From the NCBI GenBank assembly GCA_965276755.1, contig OZ255625.1:930001-994000 (forward strand): a stretch of DNA of 64,000 bases, in the 5' to 3' direction. This document shows positions 1 to 7,302 of this stretch, piece by piece. Both the position numbers and the translations under genes were made by a program. The notes below the pieces were generated by a model that was not told where the DNA came from, made no database searches, and saw only the letters and a list, made by a program, of their open reading frames with translations. The stretch's first letter is position 1. Each line of letters opens with the position of its first letter. This stretch comes from CAJCIS01 sp965276755. GTDB taxonomy: Bacteria > Pseudomonadota > Alphaproteobacteria > Acetobacterales > Acetobacteraceae.

Positions 1-134
1 GGGAGGCAGGAACGGTCCTGCCTTCTCGTTCAACAGGGCCGGTGTTCTCGGCCAATCCCACGGCAGCCATCCACCTGCTGCCACTGGCTTCTTAAAGTCC
101 GGTGTGCCCGCCGCTTCGCCTCAGCCGCAACCAC
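1..134. other. left-edge segment, no gene recognised
   Basis: This is the host sequence to the left of the first insertion element. Open frames exist on both strands but none gives a protein I recognise. The insertion sequence that follows splits whatever was here from 1464 onward; rejoining the two sides does not give a convincing gene either. Confidence 0.4.
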
Positions 135-1463
135 TAAGGGTTTGCCAGGAAATAGCTGAATCGGGTTGCGCTTGCGGGTAAGTGGGGGGATTCCCCGGTC
201 ACGGAGCGCTTTCGTAGCGTGCGTACATGATTGATACCAGCGCCATTCGTGATCGTTTTGTTTCTCTTGCCCCGCATCTTGATGAACGAGGCCGTCGCTC
301 CTTCGCTGCGGCCGAGGCGCGTTCGGCCGGGTATGGCGGGATCGCCGCTGTTGCCCGGGCGACCGGTATTGCACCGAGCACGATCGGCCGGGGCTTGGAC
401 GAGCTTGCTGGCGTCGCCGAGGTGCCAACTGACCGCAATCGCCGTCCCGGAGGCGGCCGCAAAGCGTTGACCGCGACAGACCCGGCACTGCTGGACGATT
501 TGTTGGCGCTGGTCAGCCCGAGTGAACGCGGCGACCCGATGTCGCCCCTGCGCTGGACCTGCAAAGGCCTACGCCGCCTGGCTGCTGAATTGCGCGCCAT
601 GGGGCATAAAATCAGCCACACCGTGGTTGGCGAATTGCTCCGCGGCCAGAAATTCAGCCTCCAGGCCAACAGCAAGACCCGCGAAGGTGACAGCCACCCG
701 GATCGCGATGCGCAATTCGCCCACATCAATACGAGCGTCAGCCGCGCCCTGGCCGAGCAGCAGCCGGTGATATCCGTCGACACGAAGAAGAAGGAGCTTG
801 TCGGCGACTTCAAGAATGCTGGCCGGGAATAGCGGCCACAGGGTGATCCCGAGGAGGTCCGCGTGCACGACTTCCTGATCAAGGAGATTGGTCGGGCGGT
901 GCCATATGGAATCTACGATCTGGCCGCCAATGCCGGCTGGGTCAGCGTCGGCATCGATCACGACACTGCGCAATTCGCCGTGCAGACAATCCGCAACTGG
1001 TGGCACGGGGTCGGGTGCAAGCGCTATCCGGGCGCGCGCCACCTGACGATCACCGCCGATGGTGGCGGCAGCAACGGCTCGCGCGTGCGCTTATGGAAGC
1101 GCGAACTGCAAAAGCTGTCCAATGAACTCGGCATCAAGATCCGCGTCCACCACCTGCCGCCGGGCACCAGCAAATGGAACAAGATTGAGCATCGGCTGTT
1201 CTCATTCATCAGCATGAACTGGCGCGCCAAGCCGCTTGTCAGCTATCGCGTCATGGTGGACCTGATCAGCGCGACCACGACCAAGACCGGCCTGACCGTG
1301 CAGTGTGAACTCGACACCAGCACCTACCCAAAAGGGATTGTGGTGAACGATCAGGAAATGTCCGAACTCAACATCCTACGCGACGAGTTCCACGGCGAAT
1401 GGAACTACACGCTCCAACCTTGCAACAAAACAGGTCGCGCGGTTAATTCCTGACAGACCCTTA
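135..1463 (+). mobile_element. ISAzo13-family insertion sequence with imperfect terminal inverted repeats
   Basis: The left end (TAAGGGTTTGCCAGGAAATA) matches the reverse complement of the right end (TAAGGGTCTGTCAGGAATTA) at 17 of 20 positions, and the pair encloses one transposase gene. The terminal TA on both sides could be a TA target duplication of the mariner type, but that is inference. The element is about 1.33 kb. Because the transposase carries a stop codon, this copy is probably immobile unless helped in trans. Confidence 0.75.
227..1453 (+). pseudogene. ISAzo13-family (Rhodopirellula-type DDE) transposase, interrupted by an amber codon
   Basis: The 409-codon reading frame encodes an ISAzo13-type transposase: an N-terminal helix-turn-helix region (IAAVARATGIAPSTIGRGL), then the conserved blocks around residues 175-200 (PVISVDTKKKELVGDFKN) and the DDE catalytic region with VSVGIDHDTAQFAV and HHLPPGTSKWNKIEHRLF. 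Codon 202 (830-832) is TAG in the block NAGRE-stop-RPQGDPEEVRVHDF. The family has Trp here, so a single TGG-to-TAG change explains it, and the frame is otherwise intact to the TGA at 1451. The start ATG at 227 opens the family's usual N-terminus. The protein would be inactive without suppression or readthrough. Confidence 0.88.
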
Positions 1464-1659
1464 GGAGTAGATCGATACGGCGGTCAATGTCGACTGGCAA
1501 AAGGAAGTGTCGTCGGTCAGCCGGGCAACGAGCGGGCGACGAGAGCGCCATGTGAGGCAGAAGCATTATTCCAACGGACCCGACCGATGTCGCGCCATCT
1601 GGCTCTTCAAGGTTCTCTCCGTCAGGCCTGGTTGGACGAAGTCCGGCTGCATGAGCACC
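1464..1659. other. non-coding stretch between insertion sequence and Fic regulatory repeats
   Basis: No convincing gene is seen. Short frames on the + strand are open but carry no recognised domain and no good ribosome site. Confidence 0.4.
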
Positions 1660-1742
1660 TCAGACTAAACGAGATTTAACGCTTCAGACTAAACTCCATT
1701 ACGCTCTTCAGACTAAACTTCGTGCTAAGGTTCAGACTAAAC
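1660..1742 (+). promoter_or_regulatory. four direct repeats of TCAGACTAAAC at exact 24-bp spacing upstream of the Fic gene
   Basis: The 11-base core TCAGACTAAAC occurs at 1660, 1684, 1708 and 1732, identical in all four copies, while the 13 bases between cores differ. The last copy ends 10 bases before the GGAGG ribosome site of the Fic gene, so the array covers the expected promoter and leader region. Conserved cores with fixed period and divergent spacers suggest a cooperative protein-binding array (operator or iteron-like). The binder is unknown; the Fic protein's own N-terminal helical domain is one candidate. Confidence 0.8.
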
Positions 1743-1763
1743 CTGATGCAGTGGAGGCTACCT

Positions 1764-3341
1764 ATGCCGCATCCCAAAAAGATGGCTCTTGCGAGGCGCA
1801 AGGCACTGGAAGCCTTGAGAGCGCAGCAAGCTGACCGCAGGCGAGTGTTCCGCACGTCCGACTTCGAACCGGAGGTCCGGAAGGCTCTCCTGGACCTGGG
1901 GTTCGTCCGGGAGATTATGCGCGGCTGGCTAATGGCTTCAAGCCCAAAGGACCTGCCAGGGGACACGACCCCTTGGCATGCATCCTTCTGGCAGTTCGTG
2001 GCCACATACCTGGACGAGCGATTTGGCAATGACTGGGTTCTCTCGCCGGAGCAATCCATTTCGTTCCAAGCGGAGGCCACAGCCATGCCGAAGCAGCTGC
2101 TTGTGCATTCCTCCCGCGGCCAGAACAACGTGACGAAGCTGCCACACGGGACAAGCATATTCGACCACAAGAGCCGAGCCATGCCGGATGCCAACGAGAT
2201 CGCTGTCATCAACGGCCTGCGCCTCTGGAGCACTCCAGCCGCTCTTGTGCGCGTCCCCGAGCATTTTTACAAAAGCGCGCCGATGGACGCGACAATTGCG
2301 CTCCGGAGCCTGCGGAATTCCAGAAGTCTTTTGGATCACCTGCTCGACCCGCCGAAGCCGGTGGTCGCCGGGCGGCTCACGGGAGCGATGAGGGCCGCAG
2401 GGCGCGACGATATAGCCACTGACATCGCCGAAGCATTCCGGGCAACCGGAGATCGGATGATCGAGAGCAATCCATTCTTGGAGCAGGCAGATTTCGGTCC
2501 CGCGACGGCGGGCGAACCGCCAATCTGCCAACGTCTGCGCAGCATCTGGGCTGCCTGCCGTGGCGCAGTAATCCAAGAATTCGAGGCAGCCTCGGTGCCG
2601 TCGCCTTCTCGTGTGAACGATGTCGATTCCTACATGGACGCCATCGAAGAAATATACCGGCAGGATGCCTACCATTCATTGTCGATCGAAGGTTACGAAG
2701 TGACCGACGAAATCATCAGGCGCGTGTCATCCCCCGAGTGGAACCCTGAGGACGAGGAAAATGGCAGGACCGACCATGACGCTCTTGCCGCAAGGGGTTA
2801 CTATCAAGCGTTCGAACTCGTCAAAAAAGCCATCCGACGGATCGTGGAGGGTGGAGACGATGCCCGCGAAGTGGCGACTGGCTACACAAGTTGGTATCGG
2901 CAATTGTTCGAGCCGATGGTACGTGCTGGTCACCTCAAAGCGAGTTCGATGGCAGGGCACCGCCGCCATCCCATCTTCCTGAGGGGGTCCGCGCATGTTC
3001 CACCGCGGGACATGGTGCTGGATGATGCGATGGACACGCTGATGGCGCTCATCAAGGACGAACCAGAACACTCTGTTCGCGCCGTATTGGGCCACTGGCT
3101 GTTCGGTTTCATTCATCCGTTTCCAGACGGAAATGGCCGGACCGCACGTTTCACAATGAACGCCCTTCTAGCCGGTGCGGGGCACCCTTGGGTTGTCATC
3201 AGGGTGGAGAACAGGTCGGCATACCTCGCCGCCCTTGAAGATGCGAGCCTGAACAATGATCTGCGACCATTCGCAAAATTCATCGCCGAACGGATCTGCT
3301 GGTCACACGGACAGCGCGACATACCCGCGCGTCAACCTTGA
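1764..3341 (+). CDS. Fic-domain AMP-transferase (class II, N-terminal inhibitory motif)
   Basis: This 525-residue protein carries the Fic active-site motif HPFPDGNGRTAR from residue 451, followed by MN, which fits HxFx(D/E)GNGRxxR. About 145 residues upstream, SLSIEG (residues 305-310) matches the autoinhibitory (S/T)xxxE(G/N) helix of class II Fic enzymes, so a separate antitoxin may not be needed. The first 130 residues (FEPEVRKALLDLGFVREIMRGWLMAS) resemble the winged-helix region of AbiEi-type antitoxins, suggesting DNA binding; this is my comparison from memory. The start is ATG 1764, with GGAGG at 1753-1757. Fic enzymes transfer AMP to hydroxyls of target proteins; the target here is unknown. 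The gene sits alone downstream of the 24-bp repeat array, in an island with toxin-antitoxin remnants. Confidence 0.9.
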   Translation: MPHPKKMALARRKALEALRAQQADRRRVFRTSDFEPEVRKALLDLGFVREIMRGWLMASSPKDLPGDTTPWHASFWQFVATYLDERFGNDWVLSPEQSISFQAEATAMPKQLLVHSSRGQNNVTKLPHGTSIFDHKSRAMPDANEIAVINGLRLWSTPAALVRVPEHFYKSAPMDATIALRSLRNSRSLLDHLLDPPKPVVAGRLTGAMRAAGRDDIATDIAEAFRATGDRMIESNPFLEQADFGPATAGEPPICQRLRSIWAACRGAVIQEFEAASVPSPSRVNDVDSYMDAIEEIYRQDAYHSLSIEGYEVTDEIIRRVSSPEWNPEDEENGRTDHDALAARGYYQAFELVKKAIRRIVEGGDDAREVATGYTSWYRQLFEPMVRAGHLKASSMAGHRRHPIFLRGSAHVPPRDMVLDDAMDTLMALIKDEPEHSVRAVLGHWLFGFIHPFPDGNGRTARFTMNALLAGAGHPWVVIRVENRSAYLAALEDASLNNDLRPFAKFIAERICWSHGQRDIPARQP

Positions 3342-3576
3342 TGATTTGGCGACACGTGACGACCGAAGCACCGGAAAACAACATGAACTACAAACAACTA
3401 CTCGTTTTACGAAAACACATACGCGTTCCTCTGTTCCACATATGAAAGCCTTCTTCCATGACCTGCCGTTCCCCAGCAACCCCAAAGAAGGGTCCCCCGA
3501 GCATCCTCACCCAATACGGGTCATTCGCAGGACTGGCACACAAGCCACTGTTCGTATTGCATAAAATATGATTTCA
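3342..3576. other. intergenic, no gene recognised
   Basis: About 235 bases after the Fic gene hold no recognisable coding sequence, only short open frames without recognisable domains. Confidence 0.4.
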
Positions 3577-3600
3577 GTGGACACAGCGGCCCCATACCGG
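3577..3600 (+). repeat. junction motif copy 1 (GGACACAGCGGCCCCATACC core)
   Basis: This is the first of three near-identical copies, plus one degenerate copy, of a motif of about 23 bases found only between 3.5 and 5.3 kb. The homology of the HigB-like fragment starts immediately after it. It could be a residual insertion-sequence end, but the family is not recognised. Confidence 0.6.
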
Positions 3601-3839
3601 TTTATTTTGCGGCAGAATTCCCAATGGTCATCTACATGCTCGACGCTGAAGCAAAGAAGTCGCCGCGCGGCGGTGACATTCCCCGCCCGCAAGTGGAACG
3701 GCTGGTGAAAAGGCTGCAGCAAGCGGGGAAGCACTACACCGATTACGCGGCCATCATCGGCAAACGTTTTAAGGAGCGCGGGGAGGAAAGAAAATCACAG
3801 CTGACGAACCCGACAATACCGAGCCGAAAACAAGACTGA
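3600..3839 (+). pseudogene. C-terminal fragment of a HigB/Gp49-like toxin
   Basis: The frame reads YFAAEFPMVIYMLDAEAKK and then SPRGGDIPRPQVERLVKRLQ, which resembles the C-terminal half of phage-derived Gp49-like (HigB) RelE-superfamily toxins, where a YxLxxFxKKS segment precedes a lysine/arginine-rich tail. The N-terminal half is missing: upstream of 3600 the sequence becomes the dispersed junction motif. An internal ATG at 3624 could give a 71-residue peptide, but without the toxin core. It ends 14 bases before an XRE-type antitoxin gene, the normal higB-higA order. The family call is from motif resemblance only. Confidence 0.5.
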
Positions 3840-3853
3840 ATCAGGAGGTTGGC

Positions 3854-4192
3854 ATGAACGACAGGTCGAACGAGGCGGACGAAATTCCAGTTGTCGGGAG
3901 CGGCAATTTTCTTGCCGACCGTGGTTACCCGGATCCAGACGAGGCACGCGTCAAGTTCCAGCTGGCTAACCAGATTGCGTTGCTCATCGAAGACCAAAAC
4001 CTGCTTCAGGCCGACGTGTGCGGCATGACGGGCCTCAAGCAGCCGGATGTCTCGAAAATAGTGAACGGCAACGTATCGGGGTTCAGCGTGTGGAGGCTGC
4101 TCCAGGTCCTCAGGGGCATGGGAGAGCGCGTTACCATCTCGGTCGACTCTCCGGAGCCCGAACATACGCGAGGGCTGGCGATGTCGCTCTGA
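3854..4192 (+). CDS. XRE-family HigA-like antitoxin / transcriptional regulator
   Basis: This 112-residue protein has a helix-turn-helix domain at about residues 40-85 (LLQADVCGMTGLKQPDVSKI) followed by SVWRLLQVLRGMGERVTISV, the pattern of HigA-like antitoxins that pair with Gp49-like HigB toxins. The start ATG 3854 is set by a perfect AGGAGGT at 3843-3849. A truncated toxin gene lies directly upstream, so the regulator is probably an orphan antitoxin that could still repress its own promoter or neutralise a related toxin elsewhere. Confidence 0.8.
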   Translation: MNDRSNEADEIPVVGSGNFLADRGYPDPDEARVKFQLANQIALLIEDQNLLQADVCGMTGLKQPDVSKIVNGNVSGFSVWRLLQVLRGMGERVTISVDSPEPEHTRGLAMSL

Positions 4193-4308
4193 CCGTAAGT
4201 GCAGAAAACATTGCCGGGACACGTTCGCCATGTGCTCAGAAGTGCCTGCGATGTTCTCCGAGGCATGTGACTAATCGCAGACCCCTAGCGGGTAACCGTG
4301 GGGTTGAT

Positions 4309-4363
4309 GGGGAAACTGCCGGGCCTGAGGGAACTTCCCCCCAGGCTCCCCGGCCGGTTCCCC
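4309..4363. terminator. long GC-rich imperfect hairpin downstream of the XRE gene
   Basis: GGGGAAACTGCCGGGCCTGA can pair with AGGCTCCCCGGCCGGTTCCCC-type sequence 20 bases later, with small internal mismatches. It lacks a clear U-tract, so a termination role is only a guess. The rest of 4193-4430 shows no gene. Confidence 0.35.
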
Positions 4364-4430
4364 GTTGCACTACCCTGAATCCGGCTGAGGCCGAAAGATT
4401 GCAGTACGTGACACGAGGTTTGGAGATATG

Positions 4431-4453
4431 GTGGACACTGCGACCCCATACCG
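4431..4453 (+). repeat. junction motif copy 2
   Basis: GGTGGACACTGCGACCCCAT followed by ACCG differs from copy 1 at two positions. It abuts the start of homology of the DUF4143 fragment, the same arrangement as copy 1 and the HigB-like fragment. Confidence 0.6.
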
Positions 4454-4867
4454 CTCCGGAACCTGTCGGCGGACAGCTTTGGATCGGATGCCGATCCGAC
4501 CGCCTTCGGGCCTGCTCTGGAAACTTTTGTATTCACGGAGGTGAGCAAGTCTCTGCCCCATCAGGAGGATTCCTGGGATCTCTATCACTGGCGAGAACGC
4601 AATCGGCGAGAGGTCGACATCGTGGCCGTAAGTCCTCCGAACAACATCGTAGGCATAGAAGTGAAGGCATCCGCAACGGTGGACGATGACGATTTCAAGC
4701 ACCTCCGTTGGTTTGCGACAGAGGGTCCCGGTCGGCGGCGCAACATGACGGGCGTTGTAATCTACCTTGGGGAAGAGGCAGTCTCGTTTGGCCCGAGGAT
4801 GGTTGCGCTCCCGGTGCAGTCGCTTTGGACGAACAAACCTGCGACGGCTCCAATCTCTCGTCGATAG
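4448..4867 (+). pseudogene. C-terminal fragment of an AAA ATPase with DUF4143 domain
   Basis: The frame reads PLRNLSADSFGSDADPTAFG, then PALETFVFTEVSKSLPHQ, then WHYRD-like YHWRERNRREVDIV and GIEVKASATVDDDDFKHL, ending FGPRMVALPVQSLW. That is the C-terminal part of the archaeal-type ATPase/DUF4143 family, including the nuclease-like REVDIV and EVKAS strands. The whole N-terminal P-loop half is absent, because homology stops at the junction motif copy 2. A GTG at 4541 could start a 108-residue product, but function without the ATPase part is unlikely. Confidence 0.75.
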
Positions 4868-5255
4868 CGCCCCGGCGACGAGGTTCAAAGCTGGATTGCG
4901 GAGATGCACGGGCTCGGTGGGAGCTTGCGTTGGGCTCGCAATGGGTCAGCGTGCCGCCTGCACGCCTGCCGATGGAGAACACCTACGTGCTGGCGAGCCA
5001 GCCCGGCACGAAACGCAAAGAGCGCCACCTTGGTGTGTGTGGGTGGCTCGTCCATGCGGCGGCACTGATTTTTTGTGACGAGGCAGCGGCCCCGTATCGG
5101 AACCTTGCTCCTCGGCCGCTGGGTACCGCACCATCCCCCCGCGGGGTGTCCTGAGTGTCCCCACCTCTGTCCCCGAGGCCATTCCTCAACCCGGCGGTCC
5201 CTAGACCCAAACGAGACCGCAATGCACTGATAAGACAGTCGAAGTTAGTGAATTG
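4868..5255. other. non-coding stretch with a degenerate junction motif
   Basis: No gene is recognised between the DUF4143 fragment and the tyrosine recombinase. A weak fourth copy of the junction motif is the only structured feature. Confidence 0.4.
5075..5100 (+). repeat. junction motif copy 4 (degenerate)
   Basis: CAGCGGCCCCGTATCGG matches the 3-prime part of the motif with two changes. The GTGGACA part is diverged. Confidence 0.35.
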
Positions 5256-5278
5256 GTGGACACAGCGGCCCCATACCG
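5256..5278 (+). repeat. junction motif copy 3
   Basis: GGACACAGCGGCCCCATACC is identical to copy 1 over 23 bases including the flanking GTG and CG. It lies about 100 bases upstream of the tyrosine recombinase start. Confidence 0.6.
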
Positions 5279-5376
5279 CAGTTCTGTGCGATGAACGAAG
5301 CGGCTCATTCACGCTCTGCTCGTGCTAGGATGCTTTACGGGCAGTCCATGCCTGCGGTTTGAGGCAGGAGCAGCAC

Positions 5377-6408
5377 GTGAGCGCCCGCAGACTGGCGATC
5401 GACCATCGGGATGCTGACACCGGCACAGCTTTGAAGCCAACCCGCACCGATGGAACGCTCGAGCAATACCGCCGCGAAGGACAGAATTTGTTGGCTCGTT
5501 ACCTGCGCGTCGTGGGTCTCCGACCGGGTGGCGGGGAGAGCAATCCCAACGAATTCGCGCGCTGGCTGGCGAACCAGCGGTTGGATTATCGTCCAACGAC
5601 TTGGCGTTTCTACAGGCAATCCGCGCTCTACCTCATCGAATCCTGGCCTGATGCCGACTTGGAGGCTGTGGCGCTTGTTCTTTATGAGGTGCCTTCCGTC
5701 GCCAGAAAGCCACCACCTCGGACATCGGCACGCAAGTTGAAGCGGATCCCTGCGCCAGATTTTCGTTCGCTTTGCCGATATCTGACGCGCAAGAGTTCCA
5801 CCAATGCCGCCTGGGAAACGAGGGACTGGCTCATTGCTGGTGTCGCGACTGGATTGCGGCCGGGTGAGTGGCGGCAGTCTACGCTGATCCGGCGCGGCGA
5901 CCAACACCTCCTCGCCTTCATTCGCGAGAAAACGACCAATGGCCGAAGCCTCGGGGAGCAAGCAGTCCTTGATGTCTCCGCGCTTGGCGCAATCGAGCTC
6001 GCGGCGATACAGCGGATGACTGAGCACGGAGGCGCTTGGCATGCGACCAAACAGTATGCTCCCAAGCAGGAGTCCTGCGGCCAGGTGCTGCGAGCAGCCT
6101 GCCGGTCACTTTGGCCACGACGCACCCGTGGCTATTCGCTCTACAGCTGCCGCCACCAGGCGACGAGCCACTGCAAGGCTGCTCTGACGGTCGAAGAGGT
6201 AGCAGCGGTCCTTGGACACGCCGTCAGCCACACGATGATGTCGTATGGCAAGCGGCGCGATGCCTGGTCCGTTGACTGCCGGCATCCGCCCCCTTTGCCG
6301 CTGCCCGGCGCCGCGGGCCTCGTGCGCTCAACAAGAAAGACGAGCCGACTTCGCAGAGATCGCACAATCACGCAGGGTTCTCCCCCCGTTACTCAAGGTC
6401 CGGGGTAA
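5377..6408 (+). CDS. tyrosine-type site-specific recombinase/integrase
   Basis: This 343-residue protein has a core-binding-like N-terminal half (EQYRREGQNLLARYLRVVG; FARWLANQRLDYRPTTWRFY) and a catalytic half with the Arg of ATGLRPGEW, the second Arg in YSCRHQATS (the usual HxxR first His is replaced by Tyr), LGHAVSHTMM, and the candidate nucleophile Tyr in MSYGKR. The start is GTG 5377, with AGGAG at 5366-5370; a TTG at 5359 is a poorer choice. It may have mobilised part of this island. The substitution in the Y-S-C-R-H box and the proline-rich tail of about 45 residues leave activity uncertain. Confidence 0.8.
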   Translation: MSARRLAIDHRDADTGTALKPTRTDGTLEQYRREGQNLLARYLRVVGLRPGGGESNPNEFARWLANQRLDYRPTTWRFYRQSALYLIESWPDADLEAVALVLYEVPSVARKPPPRTSARKLKRIPAPDFRSLCRYLTRKSSTNAAWETRDWLIAGVATGLRPGEWRQSTLIRRGDQHLLAFIREKTTNGRSLGEQAVLDVSALGAIELAAIQRMTEHGGAWHATKQYAPKQESCGQVLRAACRSLWPRRTRGYSLYSCRHQATSHCKAALTVEEVAAVLGHAVSHTMMSYGKRRDAWSVDCRHPPPLPLPGAAGLVRSTRKTSRLRRDRTITQGSPPVTQGPG

Positions 6409-6618
6409 CGCCGGATGGTGGTTGTGCAACACAAATGCTGAGCCGGGCGAGTTCGGGACTTGTCTGGATTATGTCCCGTACAGCCCCGGTCGCCTCCAGG
6501 CAAACCGCCGGTATTTTACGGTATTCTGCCGAGTGCTGTCGGCTAACGCTCGCCAGGTGAACGTCACAGCTGACGGGATCGCGGTCAAAACAAAAAGCCG
6601 ATCCATAACAATGGTTTG
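6409..6618. other. intergenic upstream of the GIY-YIG/FtsH-like cassette, nothing recognised
   Basis: No coding sequence or structured RNA is recognised here. Open frames are short and lack ribosome sites. Confidence 0.4.
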
Positions 6619-6649
6619 TTGACAATCCATCGACAGTGGACTACCTATG
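6619..6649 (+). promoter_or_regulatory. candidate promoter of the 6.8-11.5 kb cassette
   Basis: A consensus TTGACA at 6619-6624 is followed after 17 bases by TACCTA (6642-6647), a weak -10. The downstream palindrome would lie at or just after the transcription start. This is the only sigma70-like -35 I saw in the gap before the cassette. Confidence 0.45.
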
Positions 6650-6653
6650 TTCT

Positions 6654-6671
6654 CGCTCGCACCTGCGAGCG
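6654..6671. promoter_or_regulatory. perfect 8-bp inverted repeat, candidate operator
   Basis: CGCTCGCA-CC-TGCGAGCG is a perfect palindrome with a 2-base centre, located just downstream of the candidate -10. Its position suits a repressor site that controls the cassette. Confidence 0.5.
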
Positions 6672-6849
6672 GCCGAGCAGGGTGTTACCAGCACCCAAAC
6701 CCGGCCTAACCCACGGCAAGGACTAACCCACGCCCCAGGCTACCCACACGCATACTCCAAATCCGATTGTCATCGCACTTCAGTTTGCGGCGTGTGGACC
6801 GACGCCCTTTCCCACAGAGGCTCGGGACCTGACCTATCAGGATGCGATT

Positions 6850-7176
6850 TTGTACGAGGCTCGCCGGACTGCACGGGTGACGCACGCGGCGATGATGGCC
6901 CTCTCACTCTCGGTCGCCGACCTCCCGCCGGCTGATCCGCGACATGCCGCAACCGGCGCGGCGGTCGCACGCCTGCGCGCGCAGTGGGCTGACGAGATGG
7001 AGCAAGCCTGGACCGTGCCGGCCGCCGGATCAGCCGGGCTAAGAGAAAAAGCCGGGTTGCTGGACGGGCTGATCGACCGCGATGCGGACGGGTCCGTACC
7101 CGGCAGCGCCGCGCTGACCCTGGCAGCCTCGCTGGCGGCTGATGTCTTGCGGCTGCATCGCGCAACGTCCGGTTAG
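6850..7176 (+). CDS. hypothetical protein, first gene of the cassette
   Basis: Reading from TTG 6850 gives 108 residues; the next methionine is at 6892. The open frame extends upstream to 6727 without a standard start, so the true N-terminus is unclear. The sequence is helical and polar: LPPADPRHAATGAAVARLRA, then WADEMEQAWTVPAAG, then AGLLDGLIDRDADGSVPGSA. I recognise no domain. It precedes the GIY-YIG gene by 126 bases on the same strand, downstream of a candidate promoter and palindrome, so it could be the first gene of the unit or its regulator. Confidence 0.55.
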   Translation: MYEARRTARVTHAAMMALSLSVADLPPADPRHAATGAAVARLRAQWADEMEQAWTVPAAGSAGLREKAGLLDGLIDRDADGSVPGSAALTLAASLAADVLRLHRATSG

Positions 7177-7302
7177 CAAGCTGCTCGATAAGTCCTGCTG
7201 AGCCGCTCAGAGCGGTTCGGCGTCCTTCGTTCCGTCATTCCTGTCCGGTGCGATCGTGCTGCTCCCTGCGCGCGATCCCGGCTGCCCGAAAGGCACACGC
7301 CA

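Noticed and set aside
1660..1742. Possible mini-CRISPR array
   Set aside because: Repeats are 11 bases with 13-base spacers, too short for CRISPR, and no cas gene is present; an operator array fits better.
3256..3564. 102-codon open frame after the Fic gene
   Set aside because: It overlaps the Fic gene end, lacks a ribosome site and has no recognised sequence pattern.
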